Positions 23,977 through 34,935 of a stretch of 64,000 bases of DNA are shown one piece after another (positions within the stretch are counted from its first letter, which is position 1; every line of letters starts with the position of its first letter). Made by a program: the position numbers and the translations under genes. This DNA comes from Lyophyllum atratum. Taxonomy: Eukaryota; Basidiomycota; Agaricomycetes; Agaricales; Lyophyllaceae. The notes under the pieces are model-generated. The model did no database searches. It saw nothing but the letters and a program-made list of their open reading frames with translations, and was not told the origin of the DNA. The stretch is from positions 62,001 through 126,000 of the forward strand of contig JACGCN010000019.1 in assembly GCA_014905825.1 (NCBI GenBank). Direction: 5' to 3'.

Positions 23977-24429
23977 TTATTTTTTCCTCCCGGCCTCACC
24001 TGTGACCTGAGTGGGTATTCTAATTCAACGCGAGTGGTCTGGACTCTGCCGCCTATATCAATTAGTACTTTGAATGACGAGGAACGCAGATGTCTCTAGG
24101 TTTTCTTCGCGAATTTCCCGACACCCATATTCGAACTCTAGGAGACCCTTCGCACGTTCATGGATATCTAGCATTTTTCCCCATTCTATACTTTTTGGTA
24201 CCAGCCTTTCCACGATCCATCATTGGTCCTAATACTCTGAGAAAGATCGGTCCGTAGTACACGAAGACAAGAACTGCCACAAACCCTAATCATCTTCTCT
24301 TATCATCTAATCTACAAAACTCCTACACTCCTATGATACAACAACACCGCTCTCAACACAACACCGCGGTCTACATCCCCCACCTAACACAACCTACACG
24401 AACAAGATCAGCCAATCCCCAAAATTGCA
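23977..24429. other. intergenic, nothing recognised
   Basis: Between tRNA-Asp and the 3' end of URC1. A/C-rich sequence just downstream of the URC1 stop probably forms its 3' untranslated region. Confidence 0.4.
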
Positions 24430-26515
24430 CTAATGCTCAGCCTCCTCCCAAGTCCTACCAACGGTCTTAATCAGATCCGCCTCCGTCACCTGCTTCCCGC
24501 TCGAAAAGTACCCCGCCGCGATCTTCGCGTCGATCTCCACGCGCGAGTCCGGTGGGATCAGATGGTCTTTACCCCTCCGTCAGCGACAAGGGTTATGGAA
24601 GGGGAGGAGGGGAGGAGGGGACGTACCGGGGATATCATACCTCCGCAGGATCGGAATCCCGCTCTTCACAATCGCATCATATTTCCTATCCCCCCCAAAA
24701 AATCCCCCATCAGCCCGCACCCTCTCAAACCAAAAAAAGAACAAAAAGCCAAAAAAAAAAGACACGTACATATCACTCATCGAAACCATATGATCAATCT
24801 TCCTAATCCCAAGCCAATGCAACACATCCGGCATCAGAGCCTGGAACCGCATATCCTTCACACCCGCGATGAGCTCCGTGCTCTTGAAGTACTTGTCCGC
24901 GGAGTCGCCTCCGCGTTTGCGCAGGTTGTACACGAGGTACTTGGTCACCTCACCGAGCGCGCGGCCTTCCTTGCGGAAGTACACCACGACGCCGACGCCG
25001 CCTGGGTGTGGTAAAGGGTAAGGTGGGTGAGGTGGTGGGGGGGGGGGGGGGGGAGGGGGAGGGGGGGACGTACCTTTCTGCGCGCCGCGGATGCATTCTT
25101 CGATGGCGTAGGTGAGGTAGGGCTTGCACGTGCAGATGTCCGAGCCGAAGACGTCCGAGCCGTTACCTAGAGTCATCCATGAGCCGGCGTACCCATGAAA
25201 TGAGCCGGGACGTACATTCGTCGTGCACGCGAAGTGTTAGCTCCTTGGTCTCATCGGACATATATGCGGGGTTTCCGACTACACGCGTAGGTTAGGACGG
25301 GGGTATGAGGGTGTAAAGGGGATGAGGATGAGGACGCACATATGTATACGGTGAGACCTCCGATAGGGGGGAGGAAGACTTTGATATCGGGACGCGTGAT
25401 GAGCTCGGGGTACATTCCTCCCGTGTCTTCGAACAGGGCGCGTCTTAGCAGGCTCTCGGATCTGTCACCGCAGTCAACGAAAGTTCCGAGGGTGGGTGGA
25501 AAAGGAACGGACGACGTACATGCCAAACCGTTCAGCCACACCAGGGAGATACCACACCGGCTCCACCGCCGCCTTACTCGTGAACACCTCCACCCCACTA
25601 TACGCCTCGCTCACCGACCCATCCGCATTATGCGCCGGCGGGCTCTTCAGCACGATCTTCCCATCCACGCTCAACGCCCCCTTCCGCGCACTCTCATCCA
25701 GCTCGCTCATCTTCAAATGCGCCTTCGTCACCGCAATGCTCGGCCTTATATCCAGCCCCCCCTCCTCAATCTCCCTACGGAACAGCTGCGGGACGAGGTG
25801 TCCATAGGGATCGAAGGACACGATCTGGGAGGGGTCGGCCCAGGAGGGCTGCGGGGGGATGTCGACGGGGGGCTCGGTTTGGGAGTAGTCGGGCTTGTGC
25901 GTGGGGGAGAGGGAGCCCATGGCGATGGAGAGGGCGCGGTAGATGGAGTAGGAGCCGGAGTGCGCGCCGATGGCGTTGCGGTGCTTGATGGAGGTGGTGA
26001 GGCGGGAGCAGATGATGGGGCCGCGGGTGGCGCCGTCGGGGGCGCCCCAGTTGAGGGGGTGGGGGGTTATTCCGTGTTGGTCTGGGTATGCTGGGGAGGG
26101 GGTCAGTGATGGGATTGTGTGGTGTTGGGGAGGGGACGTACTGGTCAGGTTCACTCGTCCGGGGTATAGCAGCCTCTCTCTTTCTTTCTCTGTCACTCCG
26201 ATCATCCGAGCTGTGGGTATCTCTACGTGTGGTGCTGCAGAGGCTAAAGACGGCTTCGTCATGTCGACGGGGCTAATAGGCGCATCTGATGAGATGGACA
26301 CTGTGGATGTCGAACGCGCATGGGTGGCCTTGGGCTCGAGAGGCGTCGCAGTCTTCGCTACGCCTGTAATCGAATCCAACTAGATGATCGTTATCGGAAT
26401 GCACGAGGCAACGTGAAGGGGAGATATTCACTTTAGCCTGCATGACCTGCTGCGATACCTGCATGGCATCGAGCTGGGTTAGTATCTGCGTCAGTATCGC
26501 ATCAGAGACGGGCAT
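24430..26515 (-). CDS. URC1: URC1, GTP cyclohydrolase II-like protein of uracil catabolism
   Basis: Member of the RibA-like URC1 family, required for use of uracil as a nitrogen source by the URC pathway; the exact reaction is not certain. The first exon, MPVSDAILTQILTQLDAMQ, joins an exon starting LDSITGVAKTATPLEP. The core has NLTSTSPPQHHTIPSL, LNWGAPDGATRGPIICSRL, then TSIKHRNAIGAHSGSYS and PPVDIPPQPSWADP. The middle has KAAVEPVWYLPGVAERFGM and LFEDTGGMYPELITRPDIKV. The C-terminal RibA-like half carries the metal/GTP-site block GSDVFGSDICTCKPYLTYAI, then YFRKEGRALGEVTKY and HWLGIRKIDHMVSMSD. It ends TVGRTWEEAEH with the stop at 24430-24432. Introns lie near 26400, 26110, 25480, 25300, 25200, 25002-25073, 24750 and 24600. 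The 25002-25073 intron is almost entirely C on the coding strand. Confidence 0.9.
25037..25067 (+). repeat. poly-G tract inside a URC1 intron
   Basis: Seventeen consecutive G on the + strand, then A, five G, A, seven G. It fills nearly half of the 72-nt intron 25002-25073, and so is C-rich in the URC1 transcript. It can form a G-quadruplex on the template strand. Confidence 0.9.
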
Positions 26516-26571
26516 TTCGTTCTTGTCGCGATGATGGGGGAAAGAAAGAGAGATAGGAAGCGGAGATTTGT

Positions 26572-26579
26572 TTTATATA
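26572..26579 (-). promoter_or_regulatory. TATA box of URC1
   Basis: TATATAAA on the minus strand, 57 nt upstream of the URC1 ATG. Confidence 0.55.
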
Positions 26580-27201
26580 AGAGGCAAGCTCCGTGAATGC
26601 ATGGCTGGCGCGAGGCATAGGGGTGATCGGAATTATAATCTCGGTGGCAGTGCCATGTGGCTTTATTATTTCCTTCATCGTCCTTCGACTTCCATCATCA
26701 TCGTCTCTCCAAAGACGAATTGCTCAATTCTATGGAAAACACTGCAGGCTACTTTTGAGAGAACCAACACCTACTCCTGTTCTTAATCGTGTTTAGTTGA
26801 CCTGCGGAGCTCATGTCTTCGCATGGCGAGTCCACAGTTACCCTCGATGGCAGCTGGTACAGCAAAGGGAATCCCGCTTATGACTCCTGCGATGTCGGTA
26901 TCGACACCATCTCCGTTCTCAGGTCTTGCTGTCCAGCGACCACGTCCAGTTGAAAGAACAGGAGTACGCGTAAGCCAGCTGCGGTGACACATCCAGTACG
27001 CCCTCCGATGACGACTAATCTCGGCACGACCAAAATAGTATATCAAGGATCGTCTACGCTGCCTGCTTGAACATAACAGCAGTCACTTCTTTCCAAGCCA
27101 CTCCCAGCATTTCGCTCCCCTCCTTATACCAACAGGTAAAACGGTGCCATATCAAATCCAACATCCGATGCTCATCCCACCCATCCTCCAGGCCCATCAT
27201 C
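26580..27201. other. region between URC1 and the SDR array
   Basis: Contains at 26965-26979 the motif TACGCGTAAGCCAGC. The same motif, with at most one change, occurs upstream of SDR3 (32163-32176) and SDR4 (33425-33438). It is therefore probably what remains of the SDR1 promoter. No gene was found. Confidence 0.5.
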
Positions 27202-28073
27202 ATGCCGCAAACCATCTTCATCACAGGAGCCAGCTCAGGTATCTGACTCTCTTCCGCGTAGCTCTTCTTCGACGAAGGCTGGAACGTCGTCGCCACCATG
27301 CGCTCTTCCTCCAAGGACACAGTCCTCAAAACCCTCGACCCAGCCCGCATGCTCATCCACCCCCTGGACATCCAGGATCCAAGCTCCATCCAGCACGCAA
27401 TGAACGCAGCCATCACAAAATTCCACAAGGTCGACCTCCTGCTCAACAATGCAGGGTACGGCGGGAGCGGCGTCTTCGAGGCCGTCCCGCGCGAAGTCAT
27501 CCAAGCCCAATTCGACGTCAACTTATTCGGTGAGTATGTATGCGTCTTGGTCTCCACCTCACGCTGACAGGGAATTGAATTTGCAGTGACACGTGCCCTC
27601 CTACCCCATCTCCGGGAAACCAACGACGGAGGGATAATCAACGTCAGCTCCGGTTCAGGGTTCTACGCCCTCCCCATGATCTCCATCTACACCGCCACCA
27701 AATTCGCGCTGGAGGGCTACACGGAATCGAGCTCGCGTCGCAGAACGTCTTCGTCGAGAGCGTCGTCCCACACGGGGGCGTCAACGCCACAAACTTCTCG
27801 TTCGACTCTAAGACCGGCGGGGCGCTTCCACCCCCCGAGTCGTACGAGCCGTTTGTGGAGAAGACGAAAAAGGCGTTTGTGGAGACGTTCGCGGGGATGA
27901 ACCTTACTGCAAAGGATATAGCTGGGGCGGTGTGGGAGGCGGCGACGGATGGGAGGGATAGGTTGAGGTATCTGGTGGTTGGGAATGATGTGAGGGGGTG
28001 TGTGGAGGCGAGGTATGACTCGTCGGGGAGCGATGAGGAGTATGTGAAGACTATGCGCTCGTTCTTCCCGTAA
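27202..28073 (+). pseudogene. SDR1, broken short-chain dehydrogenase of the tandem array
   Basis: Homologous over its full length to the three intact SDR genes downstream. It starts MPQTIFITGASSGI, but the next codon is TGA (27244-27246, where the paralogues have GGA or GGC), and TAG follows at 27259-27261 (paralogues AAG). The single intron is at the same place as in its paralogues (donor GTGAGT after NLF), but the second exon lacks the first codons (GLMD). At about 27729 some ten bases are missing compared with the paralogues (between FALEGYTES and LASQN), which shifts the frame. The rest remains readable, with the catalytic-site block YTATKFALEGY and a C-terminus ending FFP. The lesions point to true loss of function rather than one sequencing error. 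GC content is higher than in SDR3 and SDR4. Confidence 0.85.
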
Positions 28074-28900
28074 TCGCTTGTCACCGCGTACAGTGTGGAG
28101 AATAGGGAAGTCCATCCGGAAGCATTGCACGTTTGCGGCGATATCTCAAATAGCGTGGTGTCGAGGTTTGCTCAAAGGAAGTCGCGCAGCTGCTCATACA
28201 CTGGAATGTTGCTTCTAGCCGTCCCTTTGGAGACGGGTCACGTATACGTTGCAGATATACGAACAGTTGTTGGTTTTGGGCTCCACGAGGCGTGTGTCCG
28301 AGCTGATTGATGACTCTTGCCCTAACACGGTGGCGGGGACTTCGAGAAAGGGATGGATCATGGATCTCCTTGAGCGGTGGTCCGGCGTCATCCAGATGGA
28401 ATCTCGAAATAAGCGAGTACAGGCATTGTCAGCTATTGCTGACCATCGCCGTGGATCAGTGCGTTGAAATGACTTGCGTAGTACAACAGCCACGCTTCTT
28501 TCTTGCGCGGTCAGGGACGGAGGACATAGAACCGACAAACACGGTCTCACTTGAAGGATCAGATTCGCCACGCTCCCATCGCATTGAACATTCCACTTAC
28601 ATCTGATGTACGGAGTCGCTCTAAACTCCTCGACCGAAAGCGTGAATATACCCATGAGCCAGCCGATGCCAAGGTTAGACTCGGGTAGCGCCTGGTGCAG
28701 CATGACGATTTGGATCGGCACGTACTACAGAGTAATATTAGTATATATTGTAGGCAAAATGAGCGACACAAGGAAACCTCCATCTGTCGCCTTGTCACCG
28801 TCTTCCCATCTCATCCTCATCTGTACGAAAGCCTTCAGCCTCAGAAACACATTCATGTCCTGACACTTTCCCCCCAACCAACCTCCCTAGATTCCTAGCT
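28074..28900. other. spacer with a conserved SDR promoter block
   Basis: At 28695-28720 lies a 26-bp block (GTGCAGCATGACGATTT and following) that is nearly identical to blocks upstream of SDR3 and SDR4, about 190-200 bp before each ATG. A second shared patch (TTCCCATCTCATCC) is near 28802. No gene is seen. Confidence 0.6.
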
Positions 28901-29803
28901 ATGACGCAAACCATCTTCATCACCGGCGCCAGCTCAGGCATCGGCCAGGCATCTGCAAAGCTCTTCCACGAGAAGGGTTGGAACGTCGTCGCTACCATGC
29001 GTTCTCCCGACAAAGACACAGAGCTCACCAAACTCGACCCGGCTCGGAGTCGCATGCTCGTCCTGCGCCTCGATCTGAATGATCTCAGCTCCGTCGCCCC
29101 CGCCATCCACGCTGCCATCCAAAAATTCCACCGGGTCAACCTCTTGCTCAACAACGCCGGATTCGCTCAAAATGGTATCTTCGAGTCGAGGAGGTACAAG
29201 AGCAGTTCAATGTGAACCTCTTCGGTGTGCAGTGCATCATTGCCTTGAACGAAAGTGAGTCAGCCTTTTAATCTGAACTTGTTGAATCATTAGGCCTCAT
29301 GGATGTGACGCGCACCATGCTGCCTCACTTCCGCGGGTACGGTGGGGGGGGGTATAATCAACATCAGCTCTGGCACCGGATTCTACGGCCTGCCGTTGGT
29401 GTCCGTGTACACCGCGAGCAAGTTCGCTCTGGAGGGATTCACCGAATCGCTCGCCTTCGAGCTCGCTTCTCAGAATATCTTCGTCAAGAGTGTGATCCCA
29501 CACGGAGGTGTCCTCGCGACGAATTTCAGTGTAGGCTCTAGGTCCCCGGTGGAGCTCAGTAATGCGCTAGAGTCCTATAAGCCGTATGTTGAGAAGACGG
29601 GAGCGATATTCTGGAAGCTGTTCGCGGGGATGAATATTGAAGCAGGTGATGTGGCTGGGGTGGTGTTTGAGGCGGCGACGGATGGGAGGGATAGGTTGAG
29701 GTATCCTTTGCAAGGGGAGGACACGAAAGGTCTCGTGAAGGCGAGGTATGAGTCGAAGAATGACGAGGAGTATGTTGAGTACGTGCGCTCGGTGTTTCGA
29801 TAA
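28901..29803 (+). pseudogene. SDR2, frameshifted short-chain dehydrogenase
   Basis: Starts well: MTQTIFITGASSGIGQASAK, with the NADP-type Rossmann motif, then NLLLNNAGFAQNGIFES. About ten bases are missing at 29180-29195 relative to SDR3 and SDR4 (the SISREQ segment), which shifts the frame before the intron. In exon 2 a run of nine G at 29344-29352 puts the frame off again just before the segment IINISSGTGFYGLP. Downstream sequence is intact, including the active site (YTASKFALEGF) and the end YVRSVFR. A two-residue insertion (SR) follows LDPAR. The G-run could be a sequencing or polymerase slip, but the 10-bp loss is independent, so I call it a recent pseudogene. Confidence 0.75.
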
Positions 29804-32411
29804 GGTTTCGTTAAACCCAGGAGTATTCTGTACTCGGAGAACGTTACATTGATAGGACCCTTTCTCCATTTTGGCACTGTCTCTGTGCGCTTTTGTAATT
29901 TCAAGTTATTCATTGCGCGGTTTCTGGGTAAGCTGGATATCTGTCCAAATAAGTTCACCTACCTGGATAGCCAGAGTTCTTATGACCGGCAGAGCTCAAA
30001 GATTCGCCCAGGATTTCATCGTTGGAAGGTGACATGGGGAGGTCACCCCATCCGAGTAGATTCAATGGAGTCAATGACCTGCTCATTGCGTGCCAGCTGT
30101 AGCACTGGCAAGGTCCTAGATCAAAGATAGATACTTGTGAAGTTCCGAAAGGTTCATTCATAGGCGCTAAGGCCCAGTGAAAATCGGCCATGTTGAGATA
30201 TGTTTAGATCTGATGAGATCGGTTTGTCGCCAATCCATCTGCTCATATCTGCAACAATCGGATTGAAAACATTTCGTATGTCTCGTAAACCTGAAATCCA
30301 CGTCGTATGAATCACGGAATTCTGCATCAACGTCGCATCAACGACTCGAACAGATCACAACGCGCGCCTTCGACAGTATTTGACACTGTTTGACTCCATT
30401 TTTCTGTCGTTTTTTTTTGTCGTCGCACCGCTTCTCTTTCACCTCCATCTCGTTCAACCAAGTCGAGCCTACGATGGTTCTCTTCCCTTTTCTTCCTACT
30501 CTGTATCTGCCTACTGCTTTATCCTCACATGAAGCCAGGTGGTGTGCATTCCCGCTCGATTGCAATTTGTGTGTTCCGAACCTTGTGCTGGCGGCGGGCC
30601 TCACACTTGCCTTTGAAGTAACATCTGGGACTCATTGTAAGTACTCCAAGATCATTGACTATGTTACTTCTGTAGTCATTTATGCTTCATGATAGCAAGG
30701 GCTCGGTTCAACAGCTCTTTTCTCCCTTTTCAGCCCCAAGGTGGACTCGACATCCGTCTCAGATCGGAGATGATATGATATTTTGGAACGTAAGCGGGCT
30801 GCCGCTCATAGTGCCGGGGTTCTTTTGTCATTCGTGAATCGTAAGTCTCGCTTGACCGCCGCGATGCTGATGTGCCGTGGTCTTACAGCTTGCCTCGTCT
30901 CCATCAAGCCCGTTGTAGGCCCATGTCCCCGCACCATATCCTACACCTGCCGTAGAGCCCGTCACTAGTGTCTGCTCAGTAATTTCTTGCGATGGCGGAT
31001 GCTCATCCTATGGGGCCTCAGTGAGTTTCTTTGTTTTCCTCCCCATGGTGTTGAGTCCACGACTGACGTGTGCATCTTTTCTGGAGCAGCGCGAAGGAAG
31101 ATGACGATGCAGCCAGAGCGGCTGCTGCCGGCGACGCTGCCACTGGCGCCGGGATAGCCGTAGTGCAGGCTCCGGCTGGGCCCTCCGACCCGTTGCAGGG
31201 CCATGTGCGATGGGCTGAGAGGGCCGGGGATGGGTGGGGGGTGGTGAAAGGGGTGTCGCATGTGACGCTGAGGGTCGAGTACGGGTCTCCCGTGTATTCT
31301 ATCAGTATTTTCTGTAGTACAAAGCAATGAAAAGCAATTTTATAAATTCCATCCTGTGCTATTATAAGATTTCGAACGCCAACCGATGTTGACATATAGG
31401 AACAGACAGAAGCCGAAATACATATGTAAATGACACACAGAAACAGATTCTCACAGATTTTAATCTGCAAATAGTCCGGAATTCTGCTTTGGTCGGTTGT
31501 CATCAGCGAGAACCGATGACAACTGATATGGGCCGAACCGAACATGTCCTGTTTTGACTGGGGCTAAGGACCGGTGCCGCGCAAGTCGAAGATCAAGATG
31601 TGGTTGATTGAACGTTGGTGGCATGATCTCCATTCTCAGATGACTTTGATGGCCGCGACCTTTCTCCGAGCTTGCGCTTGAACTTGATCGATTGATCCTT
31701 CATCACACACAACGTCCAAGACCTTATACGGTACGCTGCAACGTCGAACAGCCTGCTCACCCTTACTCAACCGTCAACAAAAACTTCCTACAGGTCAGCT
31801 ATGCCAAATCCTTGCCAAATCCAATATCAAGATTCGAAACGCTGGCACTGAGGTCCTGAGGATCAGCAAAACCATATTTCGCCAGAGAACAAATCAAGAA
31901 ACACGGCGTCTCTACCCTCTTCTTACAGTTCATCTTGACTTTGCGTAGGGACGGCGCGTTCGGTAAGGCTAAACTGTCTCTGTCTTACACGCGTACTCAC
32001 CCCGCCTAAGCCTTTTTTCCAACTACATGGACAACCTCCGATCGCGCGTCCAACATACAGTCTGGCTCTCTGACAACTCTCACTCTCCTAGGAACTCCTA
32101 TTCCAGGCCGGTTGAACTTGGAAGAGGTCCATTGCGCCTGCCTTGCCCATCGGCGACAGTAAACGCGTAAGCCAGCCATGCTGAGTCATGCAGCGGCGCC
32201 GACATTGATTATCCGGGCCCATGCCGTGCAGCATGACGATTTCATTCGGCAGACACAGCGCATTCGTATATATTGGACGGAAATGAACAACATATGACAT
32301 CCCGTACCGTCGCGTCGTCTTTCCATCTCATCCGTACGCTAGCTTCCGTTTCAGAAGAACATTCATGTCCTGACACTTTTTCCCGCAACCAACCTCACCA
32401 GATTCCTTGCT
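29804..32411. other. 2.6-kb gap in the SDR array, no firm gene
   Basis: The largest non-SDR stretch of the array. Gene-like pieces exist: an ATG at 30474 with a hydrophobic N-terminus (MVLFPFLPTLYLPTALS) and a GTAAGT...TGTAG intron at 30637; an exon-like stretch at 30725-30790; and an Ala/Asp-rich frame at 31070-31329. They could not be joined into one credible protein. At 32163-32176 and 32221-32251 are the conserved SDR promoter blocks that belong to SDR3. Confidence 0.4.
32163..32251 (+). promoter_or_regulatory. conserved promoter module of SDR3
   Basis: Contains ACGCGTAAGCCAGC (32163-32176) and ATGCCGTGCAGCATGACG (from 32221). Both recur in the same order and near-identical spacing upstream of SDR4, and one each upstream of SDR1 and SDR2. 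The conservation stands out against diverged flanking sequence, which suggests shared cis elements or a recent duplication. Confidence 0.55.
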
Positions 32412-33305
32412 ATGACGCAAACCGTCTTCATTACCGGCGCTAGCTCAGGCATCGGCCAGGCAACAGCAAAGCTCTTCTTCGAGAAGGGTTGGAACATTGT
32501 TGCCACCATGCGTTCTCCCGACAAAGACACCGAGCTCACAACACTGGACCCGGCTCGCATGCTGGTCCTACGTCTCGATGTGCAGGACCGTAGCTCTATC
32601 GCGCCTGCAATCGACGCTGCCATCCAGAAATTCCAGAGAATCAATCTCCTGGTAAACAACGCTGGGTATGGTCAAAACGGAATCTTCGAATCTATATCGC
32701 GCGAGCAGGTGCAGGAACAGTTCGACGTGAATCTCTTCGGTGCGTAAAACACACATTTTACGAGCATGTGTCCATTCTGACGTTGGTTTCCAGGTCTCAT
32801 GGATGTTACACGCGCCATGTTGCCGCACTTCCGTGCACACGGCGGTGGAGGCATAATCAATATCAGCTCCGGCGCCGGCTTCTACGGCCTCCCCATGCTC
32901 TCCGTCTACACCGCGAGCAAATTCGCCCTGGAGGGGTTCACCGAATCACTCGCTTTCGAACTCGCGTCCCAGAACATTTTCGTTAAGAGCGTAATCCCAC
33001 ACGGAGGCGTTACTTCGACGAACTTCACAGCCAGCTCCAGGTCTGCCGTGGGGCTCAGTGACGAGACGCCTGAGGATTACAAGCCGTTTGTTGAGAAGAC
33101 GTCGGCGATATTTTGGAAGCAATTCGCGGGGATGAATATTAGCGCGGGTGATGTGGCTAAGAAGGTGTTTGAGGCAGCGACGGATGGAAAGGACAGGTTG
33201 AGGTATCCTTTGCAGGGGGAGGATACGAAGGGTTTTGTGAAGGCGAAATATGAGTCGAAGAATGACGAGGACTACGTTGAGTACATGCGCTCGGTATTTC
33301 GGTGA
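32412..33305 (+). CDS. SDR3, intact NADP-dependent short-chain dehydrogenase
   Basis: Classical SDR oxidoreductase, probably cytosolic; substrate unknown. Exons 32412-32739 and 32794-33305 join in frame (GTGCGT...TTCCAG intron, phase 1) to 279 residues, normal for the family. Residues 1-30 hold the cofactor motif TGASSGIG; the Arg in TMRS after the second strand suggests NADPH. NNAGYGQNG follows at about 87. The catalytic Ser is in NISSGAGF and Tyr/Lys in YTASK (about 152-156). The C-terminus reads LRYPLQGEDTKGFVKAKYES and ends SVFR. Third of five tandem plus-strand paralogues. Exon 1 is exactly 328 nt, as in SDR4 and SDR5. Confidence 0.93.
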
Positions 33306-33424
33306 GTTATGATTAAAGCCAATACATAGTATTCTGTACGGAAATGTCACCATTCTTGGACTCGCAGCCCTGTTGCCGGAAGCGGACGGTCACTACTGGC
33401 CGTCTCGTCCAACGGCGTCAGCGT

Positions 33425-33523
33425 ACGTGTAAGCCAGCCGTGCAGCTGAGTGATGTGGTGACGTAGAAGCGCCGGAGATATTATACGTGCCTATGCCGTG
33501 CAGCATGACGATTTGATTCGGCA
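33425..33523 (+). promoter_or_regulatory. conserved promoter module of SDR4
   Basis: TACGTGTAAGCCAGC at 33425 and ATGCCGTGCAGCATGACG from 33493, about 186 bp before the ATG, parallel to the SDR3 upstream region. Farther down, TTTCCATCTCA (about 33592) is also shared. Confidence 0.55.
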
Positions 33524-33682
33524 GGTGCAACGCACTGGTACATATTCCACGGAAAGGGACAACATATGACCTGCCCTACAATCGCGTTGACTTTCCATCT
33601 CACCGGTACACCAGATTTATACTCTATGAAGTACATTCACATCTGACTTTCCCCTCCCCCCAGGCTCACTCAATTCCTTGCC

Positions 33683-34582
33683 ATGGCGCAAACCATCTTC
33701 ATTACCGGCGCTAGCTCAGGAATCGGCCTGGCCACCGCAAAGCTCTTCAATGAGAACGGCTGGAACGTTGTTGCCACCATGCGTTCTCCCAACAAAGACA
33801 CAGACCTTACAAACCTCGACCCAGCTCGCATGCTGATCCTACGTCTCGATGTGCAGGACCGTAGCTCTATCGCGCCCGCAATCGACGCTGCCATTCAGAA
33901 GTTCCAGAGGATCAACCTCCTGCTAAATAACGCTGGGTATGGTCAGAACGGGATCTTCGAGTCTATCACGCGGGAGCAGGTGCAGGAACAGTTCGATGTG
34001 AATCTCTTCGGTCTGTACAACACACAACTTACGATCCTGTGTTTAGTCTGACATTGAATTCCAGGTCTTATGGATGTTACGCGCGCCATGCTGCCTCACT
34101 TCCGCGCGCATGGCGGTGGAGGCATAATCAATATCAGCTCTGGCTGCGCATTCTACGGCCTCCCTATGCTCTCCGTCTACACCGCGAGCAAGTTCGCGCT
34201 GGAGGGCTTCACCGAATCACTCGCGTTCGAACTCGCGTCCCAGAACATCTTCGTCAAGAGTGTAATCCCACACGGAGCCGTTATTTCGACGAACTTCGCA
34301 GCCGGCTCCAGGTCCTCTCACGTGGGATTCCTCAGTGATGGGACGCCTGAAGATTATAAGCCGTACATCGAGAAGACGACGGCGAGGTTTTACGAGACTT
34401 TGTCGGAGGTGAGCATTCGCGCTGGGGATGTGGCTGAGGTGGTGTTTGAGGCGGCGACGGATGGAAGGGATAGGTTGAGGTATACGTTGCAGGGGATTGC
34501 TACGAAGGGTTTTGTGAAGGCGAGGTATGAGTCGAAGACTGACGAGGATTACGTTGAGTATATGCGCTCAGTATTTCGATGA
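33683..34582 (+). CDS. SDR4, intact NADP-dependent short-chain dehydrogenase
   Basis: The closest relative of SDR3. Exons 33683-34010 and 34065-34582 join in frame (GTCTGT donor, TTCCAG acceptor) to 281 residues. Motifs: TGASSGIGLATAK, the TMRS cofactor loop, NNAGYGQNGIFES, NISSGCAFYG and YTASKFALEGF. Compared with SDR3 it has a few extra residues in a loop (RSSHVGFLSDGTPEDYK) and a more diverged helix before the C-terminus (RFYETLSEVSIRAGDVAEV). Substrate-loop differences suggest a changed or relaxed substrate. Confidence 0.93.
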
Positions 34583-34799
34583 GAGTCCACTGCAGCCGGT
34601 TATAATACATCGTTCTAGTATGAAGATGATACATCTTTGGCATCAACAGGACCCCAACCCGGTGATGGCACGCCAGATCATGGCAGGATGTTAGATGTGC
34701 GTTCGTGACCTGCCAAAGATGCTTGACTGTCATGTCAAGCTCCTCATCACCTACCTCGTACCGCATGACAAATCGATTGGGGAGAAGCAGGGCAGCAGT

Positions 34800-34806
34800 T
34801 ATATAA
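34800..34806 (+). promoter_or_regulatory. TATA box of SDR5
   Basis: TATATAA about 130 nt upstream of the SDR5 ATG at 34936. The SDR5 upstream region does not carry the blocks shared by SDR1-4. Confidence 0.45.
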
Positions 34807-34935
34807 GTGAATAGGGGTGCAGTACAGAAATCCTTACAAGACCCGCACACCCTCCTCCTCCCGCTGAGGTATGTAATCCCTCCACATGCAATCTTACCTT
34901 TCGGAAATTCCCTTCAATGCACTAGGATCATCTTG

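Noticed and set aside
27239..27261. The SDR1 stop codons as part of a tiny GT-AG intron
   Set aside because: It would be only 23 nt and removal leaves the frame shifted. The paralogues have coding sequence here.
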